Part shown: in pieces, positions 1-5,211 of the stretch
How the letters are laid out: each line of letters begins with the position of its first letter
Numbering within the stretch: the stretch's first letter is position 1
Assembly (NCBI RefSeq): GCF_946477055.1
Contig: NZ_CAMKXG010000213.1
Location: forward strand, 1 to 6,171
Source of the DNA: Lonsdalea britannica
GTDB lineage: Bacteria; Pseudomonadota; Gammaproteobacteria; Enterobacterales; Enterobacteriaceae
Direction: 5' to 3'
Length of the DNA: 6,171 bases
The notes under the pieces: generated by a model
Told to the model about the DNA's origin: nothing
The model's database searches: none
Seen by the model: only the letters and a program-made list of their open reading frames with translations
Program-made: the position numbers and the translations under genes

Positions 1-266
1 TATCTAATGAAGGAAAGGTAAATAACCATTAATATCAGAGAAAACAGTAATACCGTCGTTAATGTGGTCCCGTAACTCGTGATGTTTTTATATATTAAAA
101 TGCCAATCAACCCGATATAAATCAATGCATCTAAATGATTGCGACGGCGTAATAAAATTCGCAGACGCGTCGGGCCTTTGAGGCGGTCCATAATAAATTC
201 ATCATAAACGGCGTAAATGAGGGTGAGGGCGATACAGAGGATGATGATGATATCGGTGAAACTCAT
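1..266 (-). CDS. yobD: YobD-like UPF0266 membrane protein, N-terminal part (cut by left edge)
   Basis: This is the first 88 codons of a small inner-membrane protein; the stop lies beyond the left edge. It starts at the ATG on 266, with GGAG at 272-275 six bases upstream. The visible part has a hydrophobic helix at about residues 4-21, then D-E-F-I-M-D and a basic stretch (R34 to R42), then further helices at about 47-60 and 67-87. The pattern (an N-terminal helix, an F-I-M motif, a G-P-T turn, then I-L-I-Y-x-N) matches E. coli YobD of the UPF0266 (DUF986) family, which is about 152 residues long, so roughly 60 residues are missing. No function is established for the family. It lies 54 bases downstream of manZ on the same strand, as in E. 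coli, and may be read through from the man operon, but a strong hairpin lies between them. The part near the left edge is visibly AT-richer than the man genes. Confidence 0.88.
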   Translation of the reverse strand, partial: MSFTDIIIILCIALTLIYAVYDEFIMDRLKGPTRLRILLRRRNHLDALIYIGLIGILIYKNITSYGTTLTTVLLFSLILMVIYLSFIR

Positions 267-271
267 GACGA

Positions 272-275
272 CTCC
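272..275 (-). promoter_or_regulatory. Ribosome-binding site of yobD
   Basis: On the minus strand GGAG lies six bases before the ATG at 266. It supports this start, and it lies just after the intergenic hairpin and outside its stem. Confidence 0.6.
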
Positions 276-282
276 ATAAACG

Positions 283-312
283 AGCCGGGAATAGCGTCAA
301 CCATTCCCGGCT
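283..312 (-). terminator. Perfect 10-bp hairpin between manZ and yobD (attenuator or 3'-end stabiliser)
   Basis: AGCCGGGAAT (283-292) and ATTCCCGGCT (303-312) are perfect inverted repeats with a 10-base loop, starting 8 bases after the manZ stop codon. On the transcribed strand the stem is followed by CGTTTATG, which is not a real U-tract, so a complete intrinsic terminator is doubtful. It may be a leaky terminator, or a structure that protects the manXYZ 3' end from exonucleases and lowers yobD expression. The structure is seen directly; the role is inferred. Confidence 0.6.
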
Positions 313-320
313 GGAGAGCG

Positions 321-1163
321 TTACAGACCCAGAAGACCAATCCAGTATCCAAAAATGCCAATCGCGAAGAAGCCCATGATGAGCCAAAGCGCGTTAACCT
401 TACGGCGAAGCAACCACATACAGCCGAAGGTCAGCAGCAGTGGCACCAGACCCGGCATCAGCTGATCGAGGATGGATTGCACGGTCGTCACCGTGGTGTG
501 TCCATCCTGACCAGTCACACGCGACACCACCATGGGAATGTTAACGTGCGTCCATTTGTTAACCAATGCGCCCATGACGAACAGGCCGAGGATTGACGCC
601 CCCTCCGTCATTTTTTGCAGGAAACCGCCGCCCATATCGCTGACGATGTCCGCGCCTTTTTTGTAGCCGTAGGCGACGCCGTAGTAGCGCACCAGCAGAC
701 GTACCAGGTTAAAGAGCACGAAGAACAAGACCGGGCCGAGCAGACTACCCGTCATGGCAATCCCGGCGCCGAGCGCGGCGAATACCGGCCGGGCGGTTCC
801 CCAAAAGATAGGGTCCCCGACGCCGGCTAGCGGCCCCATCAGTCCGACTTTAAGGCCGTTGATAGCGCCGTCGTCGATGGGAGCGCCATTGGCCCGCTGT
901 TCTTCCATCGCCATCGTTACGCCCAGTATCGGGGCGGCCACGAAGGGGTGGGTATTAAAAAATTCCAGGTGGCGCTTGATGGCCTGTTTGCGTTCGTCCG
1001 AATTTTCCGGGTACAAGCGGCGGATGACGGGCACCATTGAGAAGCAGAAGCCGAGCGCCTGCATACGTTCGAAGTTCCACGATCCCTGAAACAGGTTAGA
1101 GCGAATAAACACGCCTCGTACGTCGCTGGCAGTGAGTTTTTTTACTTCGGTTGAGTCAGTCAT
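321..1163 (-). CDS. manZ: Mannose-family PTS permease, IID subunit
   Basis: ManZ is the IID membrane subunit of the mannose PTS. With ManY it forms the sugar channel in the inner membrane through which mannose, glucose, glucosamine and related sugars enter while being phosphorylated by ManX. In E. coli ManYZ is also used by phage lambda DNA and some bacteriocins. The 280 residues are close to the E. coli length. Visible features are a cytoplasmic N-terminal region with N-L-F-Q-G-S-W-N-F-E-R-M-Q (23-35), the family block G-L-M-G-P-L-A-G-V-G-D-P-I-F-W-G-T (107-123), a hydrophobic segment at about 136-156, and C-terminal segments at about 236-252 and 258-279. The ATG at 1163 is preceded by AGGAG at 1171-1175 with a seven-base spacer. 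The manY stop codon is only 13 bases upstream, so the two are very probably translationally coupled. No damage is seen. Confidence 0.97.
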   Translation of the reverse strand: MTDSTEVKKLTASDVRGVFIRSNLFQGSWNFERMQALGFCFSMVPVIRRLYPENSDERKQAIKRHLEFFNTHPFVAAPILGVTMAMEEQRANGAPIDDGAINGLKVGLMGPLAGVGDPIFWGTARPVFAALGAGIAMTGSLLGPVLFFVLFNLVRLLVRYYGVAYGYKKGADIVSDMGGGFLQKMTEGASILGLFVMGALVNKWTHVNIPMVVSRVTGQDGHTTVTTVQSILDQLMPGLVPLLLTFGCMWLLRRKVNALWLIMGFFAIGIFGYWIGLLGL

Positions 1164-1170
1164 GATGTCA

Positions 1171-1175
1171 CTCCT
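1171..1175 (-). promoter_or_regulatory. Ribosome-binding site of manZ
   Basis: AGGAG on the minus strand, seven bases before the ATG, begins one base after the manY stop codon. The placement fits re-initiation by ribosomes finishing manY. Confidence 0.7.
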
Positions 1176-1176
1176 G

Positions 1177-1977
1177 TTAATCCAGTTCGTTGTCGAGATC
1201 GTTATTGCCTTGGGCGGGAGCCGCTGCGCCTTGAACCTTGTTATATTTCGGACTGAGCTGGATATACAGCACGGCCATCACGACGCCAATCACACCCAGA
1301 GCTACCAGGTTGAAGTTGGTGAAGGCCGCGGTGACAAAACCGAGGTAGAAGAACGGCATAAGATAGCCAGCGCGCATCATGTTGATGACCATCGCGTAAC
1401 CCACCACGACAATCATGCCGCCCGCAATATTCAGGCCGTTAGTGACGACATCCGGTATGGAGGACAGCAGGGTGTGAACCACTTCGGTTCCAACTGAGAT
1501 TGCGACAAGTACGGCCGGGATGGCGATACGCATGGCCTGCAACAGCAGAGCGGAAATATGGAGCCAGCTGATGGCCGACAGGTTGCCGCGTTCGGCTGCA
1601 CTGTCTGCCGCATGCTGGAAAGCCACGGTGATGGTCCGGACGATAATCGTCAGCACCTGACCCGCCGCCGCCAGTGGAATAGCCAGCGCGATCCCGGCGC
1701 CGACGCTCTGTCCGCCAGCAATAACCAGAATGGTGGAAATGATGGAAGCTAGGGCGGCATCGGGTGCCACGGCGGCCCCGATATTCATCCAGCCTAAAGC
1801 AATCATTTCCAATGTTCCGCCGATAATAATACCGGTCTTAATATCTCCGAGAACAAATCCAATTAAGGTACAGGCTACCAAAGGGCGGTGAAACTGAAAC
1901 TCATCAAGAATGGAACCCATTCCTGATATACAAGCTACGATAAATATCAGCACAATCTGAAGTGTGGTGATCTCCAT
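1177..1977 (-). CDS. manY: Mannose-family PTS permease, IIC subunit
   Basis: ManY is the IIC membrane subunit that carries most of the sugar-binding site of the mannose PTS and works as a complex with ManZ in the inner membrane. The product is 266 residues, which is the E. coli ManY length, and it is nearly colinear with it. It begins M-E-I-T-T-L-Q-I-V-L, has a D-E-F-Q-F-H-R-P block (25-32), the conserved G-G-T-L-E-M-I-A-L-G loop (53-62) and G-W-M-N-I-G-A-A-V-A-P-D-A-A (62-75), and several hydrophobic segments. It ends with a hydrophilic Ala-rich tail and the acidic end L-D-N-E-L-D. The ATG at 1977 is supported by a good AGGAG. The gene follows manX after an unusually long gap for this operon (66 bases), where an SgrS-like target lies, and it precedes manZ by 13 bases. 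Confidence 0.97.
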   Translation of the reverse strand: MEITTLQIVLIFIVACISGMGSILDEFQFHRPLVACTLIGFVLGDIKTGIIIGGTLEMIALGWMNIGAAVAPDAALASIISTILVIAGGQSVGAGIALAIPLAAAGQVLTIIVRTITVAFQHAADSAAERGNLSAISWLHISALLLQAMRIAIPAVLVAISVGTEVVHTLLSSIPDVVTNGLNIAGGMIVVVGYAMVINMMRAGYLMPFFYLGFVTAAFTNFNLVALGVIGVVMAVLYIQLSPKYNKVQGAAAPAQGNNDLDNELD

Positions 1978-1982
1978 TGTAC

Positions 1983-1989
1983 TTCTCCT
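1983..1989 (-). promoter_or_regulatory. Ribosome-binding site of manY
   Basis: AGGAGAA on the minus strand ends five bases before the ATG at 1977. Its strength shows that manY has its own initiation site despite the 66-base gap from manX. Confidence 0.65.
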
Positions 1990-2035
1990 GTATGAATAGC
2001 GTTCTGAGTTTTTAAATCGTTACGCATCACTATTT

Positions 2036-2043
2036 TTGGTGTA
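2036..2043 (-). promoter_or_regulatory. Possible SgrS sRNA pairing site in the manX-manY gap
   Basis: The mRNA reads UACACCAA directly after the manX stop codon. This is the exact complement of UUGGUGUA, part of the seed of E. coli SgrS as I remember it. In E. coli SgrS represses manXYZ through two sites, one in manX coding sequence and one in the manX-manY intergenic region, so the position is the expected one. The match is short, and the sRNA of this organism is not in the window. Confidence 0.4.
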
Positions 2044-3000
2044 TTAGCGAGCCGCCTTGTTAATTAAATCCATCATATTGATCTTGCTATCGCTCGATAC
2101 TTTGCGGACCTCCAACTCAATGCCGCGCGCAGCCAGCTTGCGGAATGCCTCAATATCTTTTTCGTCTATGGATACGGCGTTATTGACCTGAATTTTTCCT
2201 TGTCGGTATGCCATGCCGCCAATATTGACCGACGGCAAATTCACACCGGCTTCAACCAGCGTTTCGACATCGGTCGGATTGGTAAATAGCAGCATGACGC
2301 GGTCGCCCGCATATTTGGGGTTGTTGTAGACACGAATCGCTTTCGCGACGTCCACCACATGCGCGCTGACTCCGGGCGGAGCCACCTGCGTCAGCAGCGT
2401 TTTACGCACATTGTCGGCCGCGACTTCATTGCTGACGACGATGATGCGGTTGACGTTGGTTTCCTTCGTCCAGCGGGTGGCTACCTGACCATGAATCAAT
2501 CGGTCGTCGATGCGCGCCAGACCAATTTTCATGTGGCCGCCGGGGCCTGGGGTGACCACGGGGGCGGCGGAGGGCTTCGCCGCGGGTTTAGCAGGGGCCG
2601 CATCCGCGGTTTTCAACGCCTTGACGCCCGCGCGACCGGCTTCGAGGGCGATAGCGACCAAATCGGCAAAGCGTGGGTCATCGTCACGCGCCATAAACGT
2701 TTCAACCAGCATGGGGATGTTGGCTCCGGTAACTACTTCATGGTTTTCTTTATCCGTCACCAGTCGGCTGGCGGCGTTGAAAGGACTGCCTCCCCAGGTA
2801 TCGACCAGGAAGAGTACGCCCTGGGCCGTATCCAGCTCGCCGAGTTTGGTCTCGTATTTTTCCAACAACGTTTCTGCATTTTCGCCGGGAACAAAATCAA
2901 TCCAGCCGACGTTGTCCTGTTTTCCCAGGATCATTTCAGCTGTATTGAGCAAGGGCCCGGCAGTGGCACCGTGAGTGCATAAGATAATTGCGATACTCAC
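2044..3000 (-). CDS. manX: Mannose-family PTS IIAB fusion (phosphotransfer subunit)
   Basis: ManX is the cytoplasmic IIAB subunit. It takes phosphate from HPr on the IIA histidine, passes it to the IIB histidine and then to the sugar moving through ManYZ. The 318-residue product has a IIA domain (about 1-130) with His10 in the C-T-H-G motif and the V-D-T-W-G-G-S-P block (66-73). A flexible Ala/Pro-rich linker (about 131-156) follows, and then a IIB domain with I-D-D-R-L-I-H-G-Q-V, whose His170 is the expected phosphorylation site. It is five residues shorter than E. coli ManX, with the difference probably in the linker. The start is GTG at 3000, not ATG. It is supported by AGGAGGT immediately upstream and by the N-terminal match to the family. 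It is the first gene of manXYZ, with a predicted leader of about 200 bases and Mlc/NagC, CRP and Cra-like sites upstream. Confidence 0.97.
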   Translation of the reverse strand: MSIAIILCTHGATAGPLLNTAEMILGKQDNVGWIDFVPGENAETLLEKYETKLGELDTAQGVLFLVDTWGGSPFNAASRLVTDKENHEVVTGANIPMLVETFMARDDDPRFADLVAIALEAGRAGVKALKTADAAPAKPAAKPSAAPVVTPGPGGHMKIGLARIDDRLIHGQVATRWTKETNVNRIIVVSNEVAADNVRKTLLTQVAPPGVSAHVVDVAKAIRVYNNPKYAGDRVMLLFTNPTDVETLVEAGVNLPSVNIGGMAYRQGKIQVNNAVSIDEKDIEAFRKLAARGIELEVRKVSSDSKINMMDLINKAAR

Positions 3001-3005
3001 TTGCT

Positions 3006-3012
3006 ACCTCCT
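3006..3012 (-). promoter_or_regulatory. Strong ribosome-binding site of manX (GTG start)
   Basis: AGGAGGT on the minus strand is a near-ideal Shine-Dalgarno sequence, five bases before the GTG at 3000. It decides this start and probably compensates for the weaker start codon. Confidence 0.8.
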
Positions 3013-3018
3013 CGTTAA

Positions 3019-3036
3019 ACACCCTTTATCAGGTGT
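3019..3036 (-). other. Small hairpin next to the manX ribosome-binding site
   Basis: ACACC (3019-3023) and GGTGT (3032-3036) can pair around an 8-base loop in the manX leader, six bases upstream of the Shine-Dalgarno sequence. A second possible stem further up pairs ACGGGA (3053-3058) with TCCCGT (3081-3086) around 22 bases. Both are modest and might be chance. Confidence 0.3.
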
Positions 3037-3149
3037 GCTGTGTACAGAGAGTACGGGAGGACGCATCTCAAGGAATGGTTTCCCGTCTTGTTGACAATAG
3101 TTCACAAAATGCTTTTTGAGTCTGCTTTATCAGGAAAACGCATCCGACC

Positions 3150-3161
3150 TGAAACGTACTG
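3150..3161. promoter_or_regulatory. Second Cra (FruR)-like box, partial match
   Basis: TGAAACGTACTG keeps the strongly conserved left part TGAAACGT of the Cra consensus TGAAACGTTTCA, but its right part does not match. It abuts the palindromic box at 3162 without a gap. On its own the evidence is weak; the tandem position makes it more interesting. Confidence 0.35.
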
Positions 3162-3173
3162 TGAATCGATTCA
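3162..3173. promoter_or_regulatory. Cra (FruR)-like operator, perfect palindrome
   Basis: TGAATCGATTCA is a perfect 12-bp palindrome that closely matches the Cra operator consensus TGAAACGTTTCA (two differences, TGAATCG being a usual variant). If the manX transcript starts near 3201, the site lies about 30 bases downstream of the start, where Cra would act as a roadblock repressor relieved by fructose phosphates. The palindrome is seen; regulation by Cra is inferred. Confidence 0.5.
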
Positions 3174-3205
3174 AGCTGTTCGGAAATGTCTTACCCAGCC
3201 GTGAA

Positions 3206-3229
3206 TTATTTTATGTTGCGAAAAAATAA
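3206..3229. promoter_or_regulatory. Mlc/NagC-type operator over the manX promoter
   Basis: TTATTTT (3206-3212) and AAAATAA (3223-3229) form a perfect 7+7 bp inverted repeat around a 10-base centre that contains TTGCGAA. This is the shape of Mlc and NagC operators (TTATTTT-type arms with a CG-containing centre). It overlaps the predicted -10 box and spacer of manX. E. coli manXYZ is repressed by Mlc and also affected by NagC, so the site is expected. Which of the two binds cannot be told from sequence alone. Confidence 0.6.
3208..3213 (-). promoter_or_regulatory. manXp: Predicted -10 box of the manXYZ promoter
   Basis: TAAAAT on the minus strand would place the transcript start near 3201. No good -35 box lies at the right distance, which is typical of a CRP-dependent class II promoter. 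The CRP-like core centred at 3241.5 would then be at about -40.5. The Mlc/NagC-type operator lies across the same bases. The assignment rests on this spacing agreement, not on the box alone. Confidence 0.45.
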
Positions 3230-3230
3230 A

Positions 3231-3252
3231 TAGTGTGACGCTGCTCCCCAAT
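3231..3252. promoter_or_regulatory. CRP-like site for manXYZ
   Basis: On the minus strand the core reads GGGGA, six bases, TCACA, against the CRP consensus TGTGA-N6-TCACA. One half is perfect and the other matches three of five. Its centre is about 40 bases upstream of the predicted manX start point, which is the class II activator position. A 6-bp hairpin sequence overlaps the weak half. Confidence 0.4.
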
Positions 3253-3260
3253 CGTTGGGG
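3246..3260. repeat. Short perfect hairpin CCCCAA-TCG-TTGGGG
   Basis: A perfect 6-bp inverted repeat with a 3-base loop lies in the middle of the divergent region. Neither side has a U-tract, so it is not an intrinsic terminator. It might be a DNA operator or a chance GC-rich palindrome in AT-rich surroundings. Confidence 0.5.
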
Positions 3261-3263
3261 GCA

Positions 3264-3285
3264 AAATGTGATCCGTAATACGAAT
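3264..3285. promoter_or_regulatory. Possible second CRP-like site (one good half)
   Basis: AAATGTGATC matches the left half of the 22-bp CRP consensus over ten bases, but the right half (ATACG in place of TCACA) is poor. It lies between the two promoters and could serve either direction or be a single half-site. Low certainty. Confidence 0.25.
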
Positions 3286-3344
3286 AATGAAAAGTGTGGT
3301 CTTGTTATCAATATTGACGAAGAAAGTACGTCTATAGAAAAACT

Positions 3345-3374
3345 TTGTTAAAACCAGAAACAACCTGCTAGAGT
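3345..3374 (+). promoter_or_regulatory. Predicted sigma-70 promoter for the leader ORF and yoaE
   Basis: TTGTTA (3345-3350) serves as -35, and an extended -10 TGC-TAGAGT (3366-3374) follows after 18 bases. Each hexamer matches consensus at four of six positions, and the TG extension helps. Transcription would start near 3381, giving about 40 bases before the small ORF and about 215 before yoaE. Other promoters further upstream cannot be excluded. Confidence 0.35.
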
Positions 3375-3392
3375 TAACTTTCTTTCAATTAA

Positions 3393-3420
3393 AGAGGAGT
3401 TACAGGCGGACGCCTTTCCT
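3393..3420 (+). promoter_or_regulatory. Unusually distant Shine-Dalgarno with an intervening hairpin, before the leader ORF
   Basis: AGAGGAG (3393-3399) is the only strong ribosome-binding sequence near the ATG at 3421, but it is 21 bases away. Between them AGGC (3404-3407) can pair with GCCT (3412-3415) around GGAC. Folding that hairpin away would leave about nine bases, a good distance. Alternatively AGGA (3395-3398) can pair with TCCT (3417-3420) and enclose the same hairpin, which would hide the site. A weak nearer candidate is AGGCGG at 3404-3409. The pairing is seen on paper only. Confidence 0.35.
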
Positions 3421-3594
3421 ATGGACTGTCATCGACGATTCATTTCTATTACACCGGCTGCGGCGGGTGATTGGTACTTCTTAACCGGCCATTCCGGCCC
3501 ACATCAGCCTCAAGCCGATCGTGCACACATCTCAACCTTATTCAAAAACGCTGTGGCATTAATGTCATTAGTTCGTTCATTTTTCGGAGTCTGA
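3421..3594 (+). CDS. 57-residue leader ORF upstream of yoaE
   Basis: An open frame of 57 codons begins at ATG 3421 and ends with TGA at 3592-3594, one base before the yoaE ATG. The yoaE Shine-Dalgarno lies inside its last codons, so translating it would carry ribosomes onto the yoaE start. The product begins [12 protein letters not shown], has a central His/Pro/Gly-rich part with H-S-G-P-H-Q-P-Q, and ends in a hydrophobic, weakly basic stretch, S-L-V-R-S-F-F-G-V. No signal peptide or known domain is recognised. I recall that E. coli has a small gene called yoaL just upstream of yoaE, and this may be its counterpart, but I cannot compare the sequences. It may work as a regulatory leader peptide, as a small protein, or both. 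A chance ORF remains possible because its own ribosome-binding site is poorly placed. Confidence 0.55.
   Translation: MDCHRRFISITPAAAGDWYFLTGHSGPHQPQADRAHISTLFKNAVALMSLVRSFFGV
3586..3589 (+). promoter_or_regulatory. Ribosome-binding site of yoaE inside the leader ORF
   Basis: GGAG lies six bases before the yoaE ATG and within the last codons (Gly-Val-stop) of the 57-codon ORF. Ribosomes on the leader ORF would cover it and could re-initiate at yoaE. Confidence 0.7.
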
Positions 3595-3595
3595 C

Positions 3596-5155
3596 ATGGA
3601 ATTTTTGCTAGATCCTTCAATCTGGGCAGGCTTACTGACGTTGGTGGTACTCGAAATTGTTCTGGGCATCGACAACCTGGTGTTTATCGCGATTCTGGCG
3701 GATAAGCTCCCGCCGAAGCAGCGTGACAAGGCCCGTATCATCGGCCTGTCGCTCGCACTGTTGATGCGTCTGGGACTGCTTTCGTTGATTTCCTGGATGG
3801 TGACGCTGACGCGTCCGCTGTTTCACGTCGGCGAATTCAGCTTTGCCGGTCGTGACCTGATTCTGCTTGCGGGGGGGATATTCCTTCTCTTCAAGGCGAC
3901 GATGGAGCTGCATGAGCGGTTAGAAAACCGTCCGCACGATCCTAACGCCAGCCGCGAGCATGCCAATTTCTGGGCCGTCGTCATTCAGATCGTGATTCTT
4001 GACGCGGTGTTCTCTCTGGATGCGGTCATTACCGCCGTCGGGATGGTTAACCACTTGGGTATCATGATGACCGCGGTGATCATCGCCATGGGCGTGATGC
4101 TGTTGGCCTCCAAACCGCTGACGCGCTTCGTCAACGAACATCCGACGGTCGTGGTGCTGTGCCTGAGCTTCCTGCTGATGATCGGGCTTAGCCTGGTGGC
4201 CGAAGGTTTTGGTTTCCATATACCTAAAGGATACCTCTACGCGGCGATTGGCTTCTCCATCGTCATCGAACTGTTCAATCAGATTGCGCGTCATAACTTC
4301 GCCAAGCACCAGTCGCATCGCCCCATGCGCGAGCGTACCGCCGAAGCGATTTTGCGTCTGATGGGCGCGCGTGCCAAAAACAACGAACAGGATGACGAAG
4401 AAGAGCCTCAGACGCGTATCGAAGAGACATTCGCCGAAGAAGAGCGCTATATGATCAGCGGTGTCCTGACGCTGGCCTCGCGTTCACTGCGCAGCGTCAT
4501 GACGCCGCGGACGGAAATCTCCTGGGTGGATAGCGAACGCTCCACGGAAGAGATCCGCATTCAGCTGCTGGATACGCCGCATAGCCTGTTCCCTGTCTGC
4601 CGTGGGGAGCTGGACGAGCTGGTGGGCGTGGTCCGCGCCAAAGATCTGCTGGTGGCGCTCGAAGAGGGCCAGGATGTGGAAACCTTCGCCGCAGTCACGT
4701 CGCCTATCGTGGTGCCGGAGACGCTGGATGTCATTAATCTGCTGCCGGTCCTGCGACGCGCGAAAGGCAGTCTGGTGATGGTGACCAACGAATTTGGCGT
4801 CGTACAGGGTCTGGTGACGCCGTTGGACGTGCTGGAAGCGATCGCCGGTGAATTCCCTGACGAGGATGAAACGCCGGAGATTGTCGCCGACGCCACTGGC
4901 TGGCTGGTGAAGGGCGGAACCGATCTGCACTCGCTGCAGCAGGCGCTGGACATGCAGGATCTGGTGGACCCGAAAGAGGATTACACCTCGCTCGCCGGAT
5001 TGCTGCTGGCTCACAGCAATGAGTTCCCGCATGTTGGGGAGGTGCTGGAGTTCAGCCACCTGAGATTTACCATCATGGCGGCCAGCGAATACCGTATCGA
5101 ACTGGTGCGTATTGAACGCGTCGTTGACCAACAGGATCAAGACGAAGAGGCGTAA
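3596..5155 (+). CDS. yoaE: TerC-family inner-membrane protein with CBS pair and CorC/HlyC domain
   Basis: The 519-residue product matches E. coli YoaE (518) along its whole length. The TerC-type membrane domain spans about 1-235 with around seven hydrophobic segments (roughly 9-32, 48-72, 86-101, 125-149, 155-173, 183-203 and 210-230). It carries the two family acidic motifs, E-I-V-L-G-I-D-N (20-27) and D-A-V-F-S-L-D-A-V (136-144), thought to bind metal ions. A charged linker (about 240-285, rich in Glu and Asp) leads to a CBS pair (about 303-425, starting M-T-P-R), and then to a CorC/HlyC-like domain (about 435-508) with W-L-V-K-G-G near its start. TerC relatives are linked to manganese export and tellurite resistance; the exact substrate of YoaE is unknown. 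The CBS pair suggests control by a nucleotide. The ATG at 3596 has GGAG upstream and is probably coupled to the small ORF. It is convergent with sdaA. Confidence 0.95.
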   Translation: MEFLLDPSIWAGLLTLVVLEIVLGIDNLVFIAILADKLPPKQRDKARIIGLSLALLMRLGLLSLISWMVTLTRPLFHVGEFSFAGRDLILLAGGIFLLFKATMELHERLENRPHDPNASREHANFWAVVIQIVILDAVFSLDAVITAVGMVNHLGIMMTAVIIAMGVMLLASKPLTRFVNEHPTVVVLCLSFLLMIGLSLVAEGFGFHIPKGYLYAAIGFSIVIELFNQIARHNFAKHQSHRPMRERTAEAILRLMGARAKNNEQDDEEEPQTRIEETFAEEERYMISGVLTLASRSLRSVMTPRTEISWVDSERSTEEIRIQLLDTPHSLFPVCRGELDELVGVVRAKDLLVALEEGQDVETFAAVTSPIVVPETLDVINLLPVLRRAKGSLVMVTNEFGVVQGLVTPLDVLEAIAGEFPDEDETPEIVADATGWLVKGGTDLHSLQQALDMQDLVDPKEDYTSLAGLLLAHSNEFPHVGEVLEFSHLRFTIMAASEYRIELVRIERVVDQQDQDEEA

Positions 5156-5169
5156 CTCGCTTCGCTATC

Positions 5170-5193
5170 GGCTGTGCGCATCCGCGCACAGCC
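5170..5193. terminator. Shared hairpin between convergent yoaE and sdaA
   Basis: GGCTGTGCGC (5170-5179) pairs perfectly with GCGCACAGCC (5184-5193) around ATCC, 14 bases after the yoaE stop. On the plus strand it is followed by TTCT, only a weak U-tract, and on the minus strand by CGATAGCG. It very probably ends yoaE transcription and may also serve sdaA, or act with help from other factors or as an end stabiliser. Confidence 0.65.
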
Positions 5194-5211
5194 TTCTACA
5201 TTCAGCGCCGT

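Larger units (their letters stand above)
3001..3420. other. Divergent control region between manX and the yoaE leader ORF
   Basis: This 420-base stretch contains no convincing gene in any frame and is AT-richer than the flanking genes. The left part is the predicted manX leader (about 3001-3201), with small hairpins and two Cra-like boxes. The middle (3206-3252) holds the manX promoter, an Mlc/NagC-type operator and a CRP-like site. The right part (3264-3399) holds a second, half-good CRP-like site, a proposed promoter reading towards yoaE and a purine-rich Shine-Dalgarno sequence. Each is listed separately. Confidence 0.7.

Noticed and set aside
202..387. Minus-strand frame spanning the end of manZ and the start of yobD
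   Set aside because: It overlaps both real genes in another frame and crosses the hairpin; its sequence (His-, Trp- and Arg-rich) is not protein-like.
754..1089. Plus-strand open frames opposite manZ
   Set aside because: Shadows of manZ. Their compositions (Ala, Pro, Ser, Arg) are typical of a reversed GC-rich gene, and no family is recognised.
2359..2982. Plus-strand open frame of 207 codons opposite manX
   Set aside because: It lies wholly antisense to manX, whose family match is clear. Its product looks like a GC-rich shadow with many Gly and Arg residues and no recognisable domain.
3091..3096. Perfect -35 hexamer TTGACA on the plus strand
   Set aside because: The hexamer 17 bases downstream is TTTTGA, and no acceptable -10 occurs at 16-18 bases. 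It lies in the predicted manX leader.
3381..3595. Manganese-sensing yybP-ykoY riboswitch before the TerC-family gene
   Set aside because: Such riboswitches precede some TerC relatives, but I could not find the expected paired helices and conserved loops, and most of this leader is occupied by the 57-codon ORF. A covariance-model search would settle it.
4484..5140. Minus-strand open frame of 218 codons opposite yoaE
   Set aside because: It is antisense to the CBS and CorC/HlyC part of yoaE, rich in His, Gln and Arg as such shadows usually are, and has no recognisable domain.
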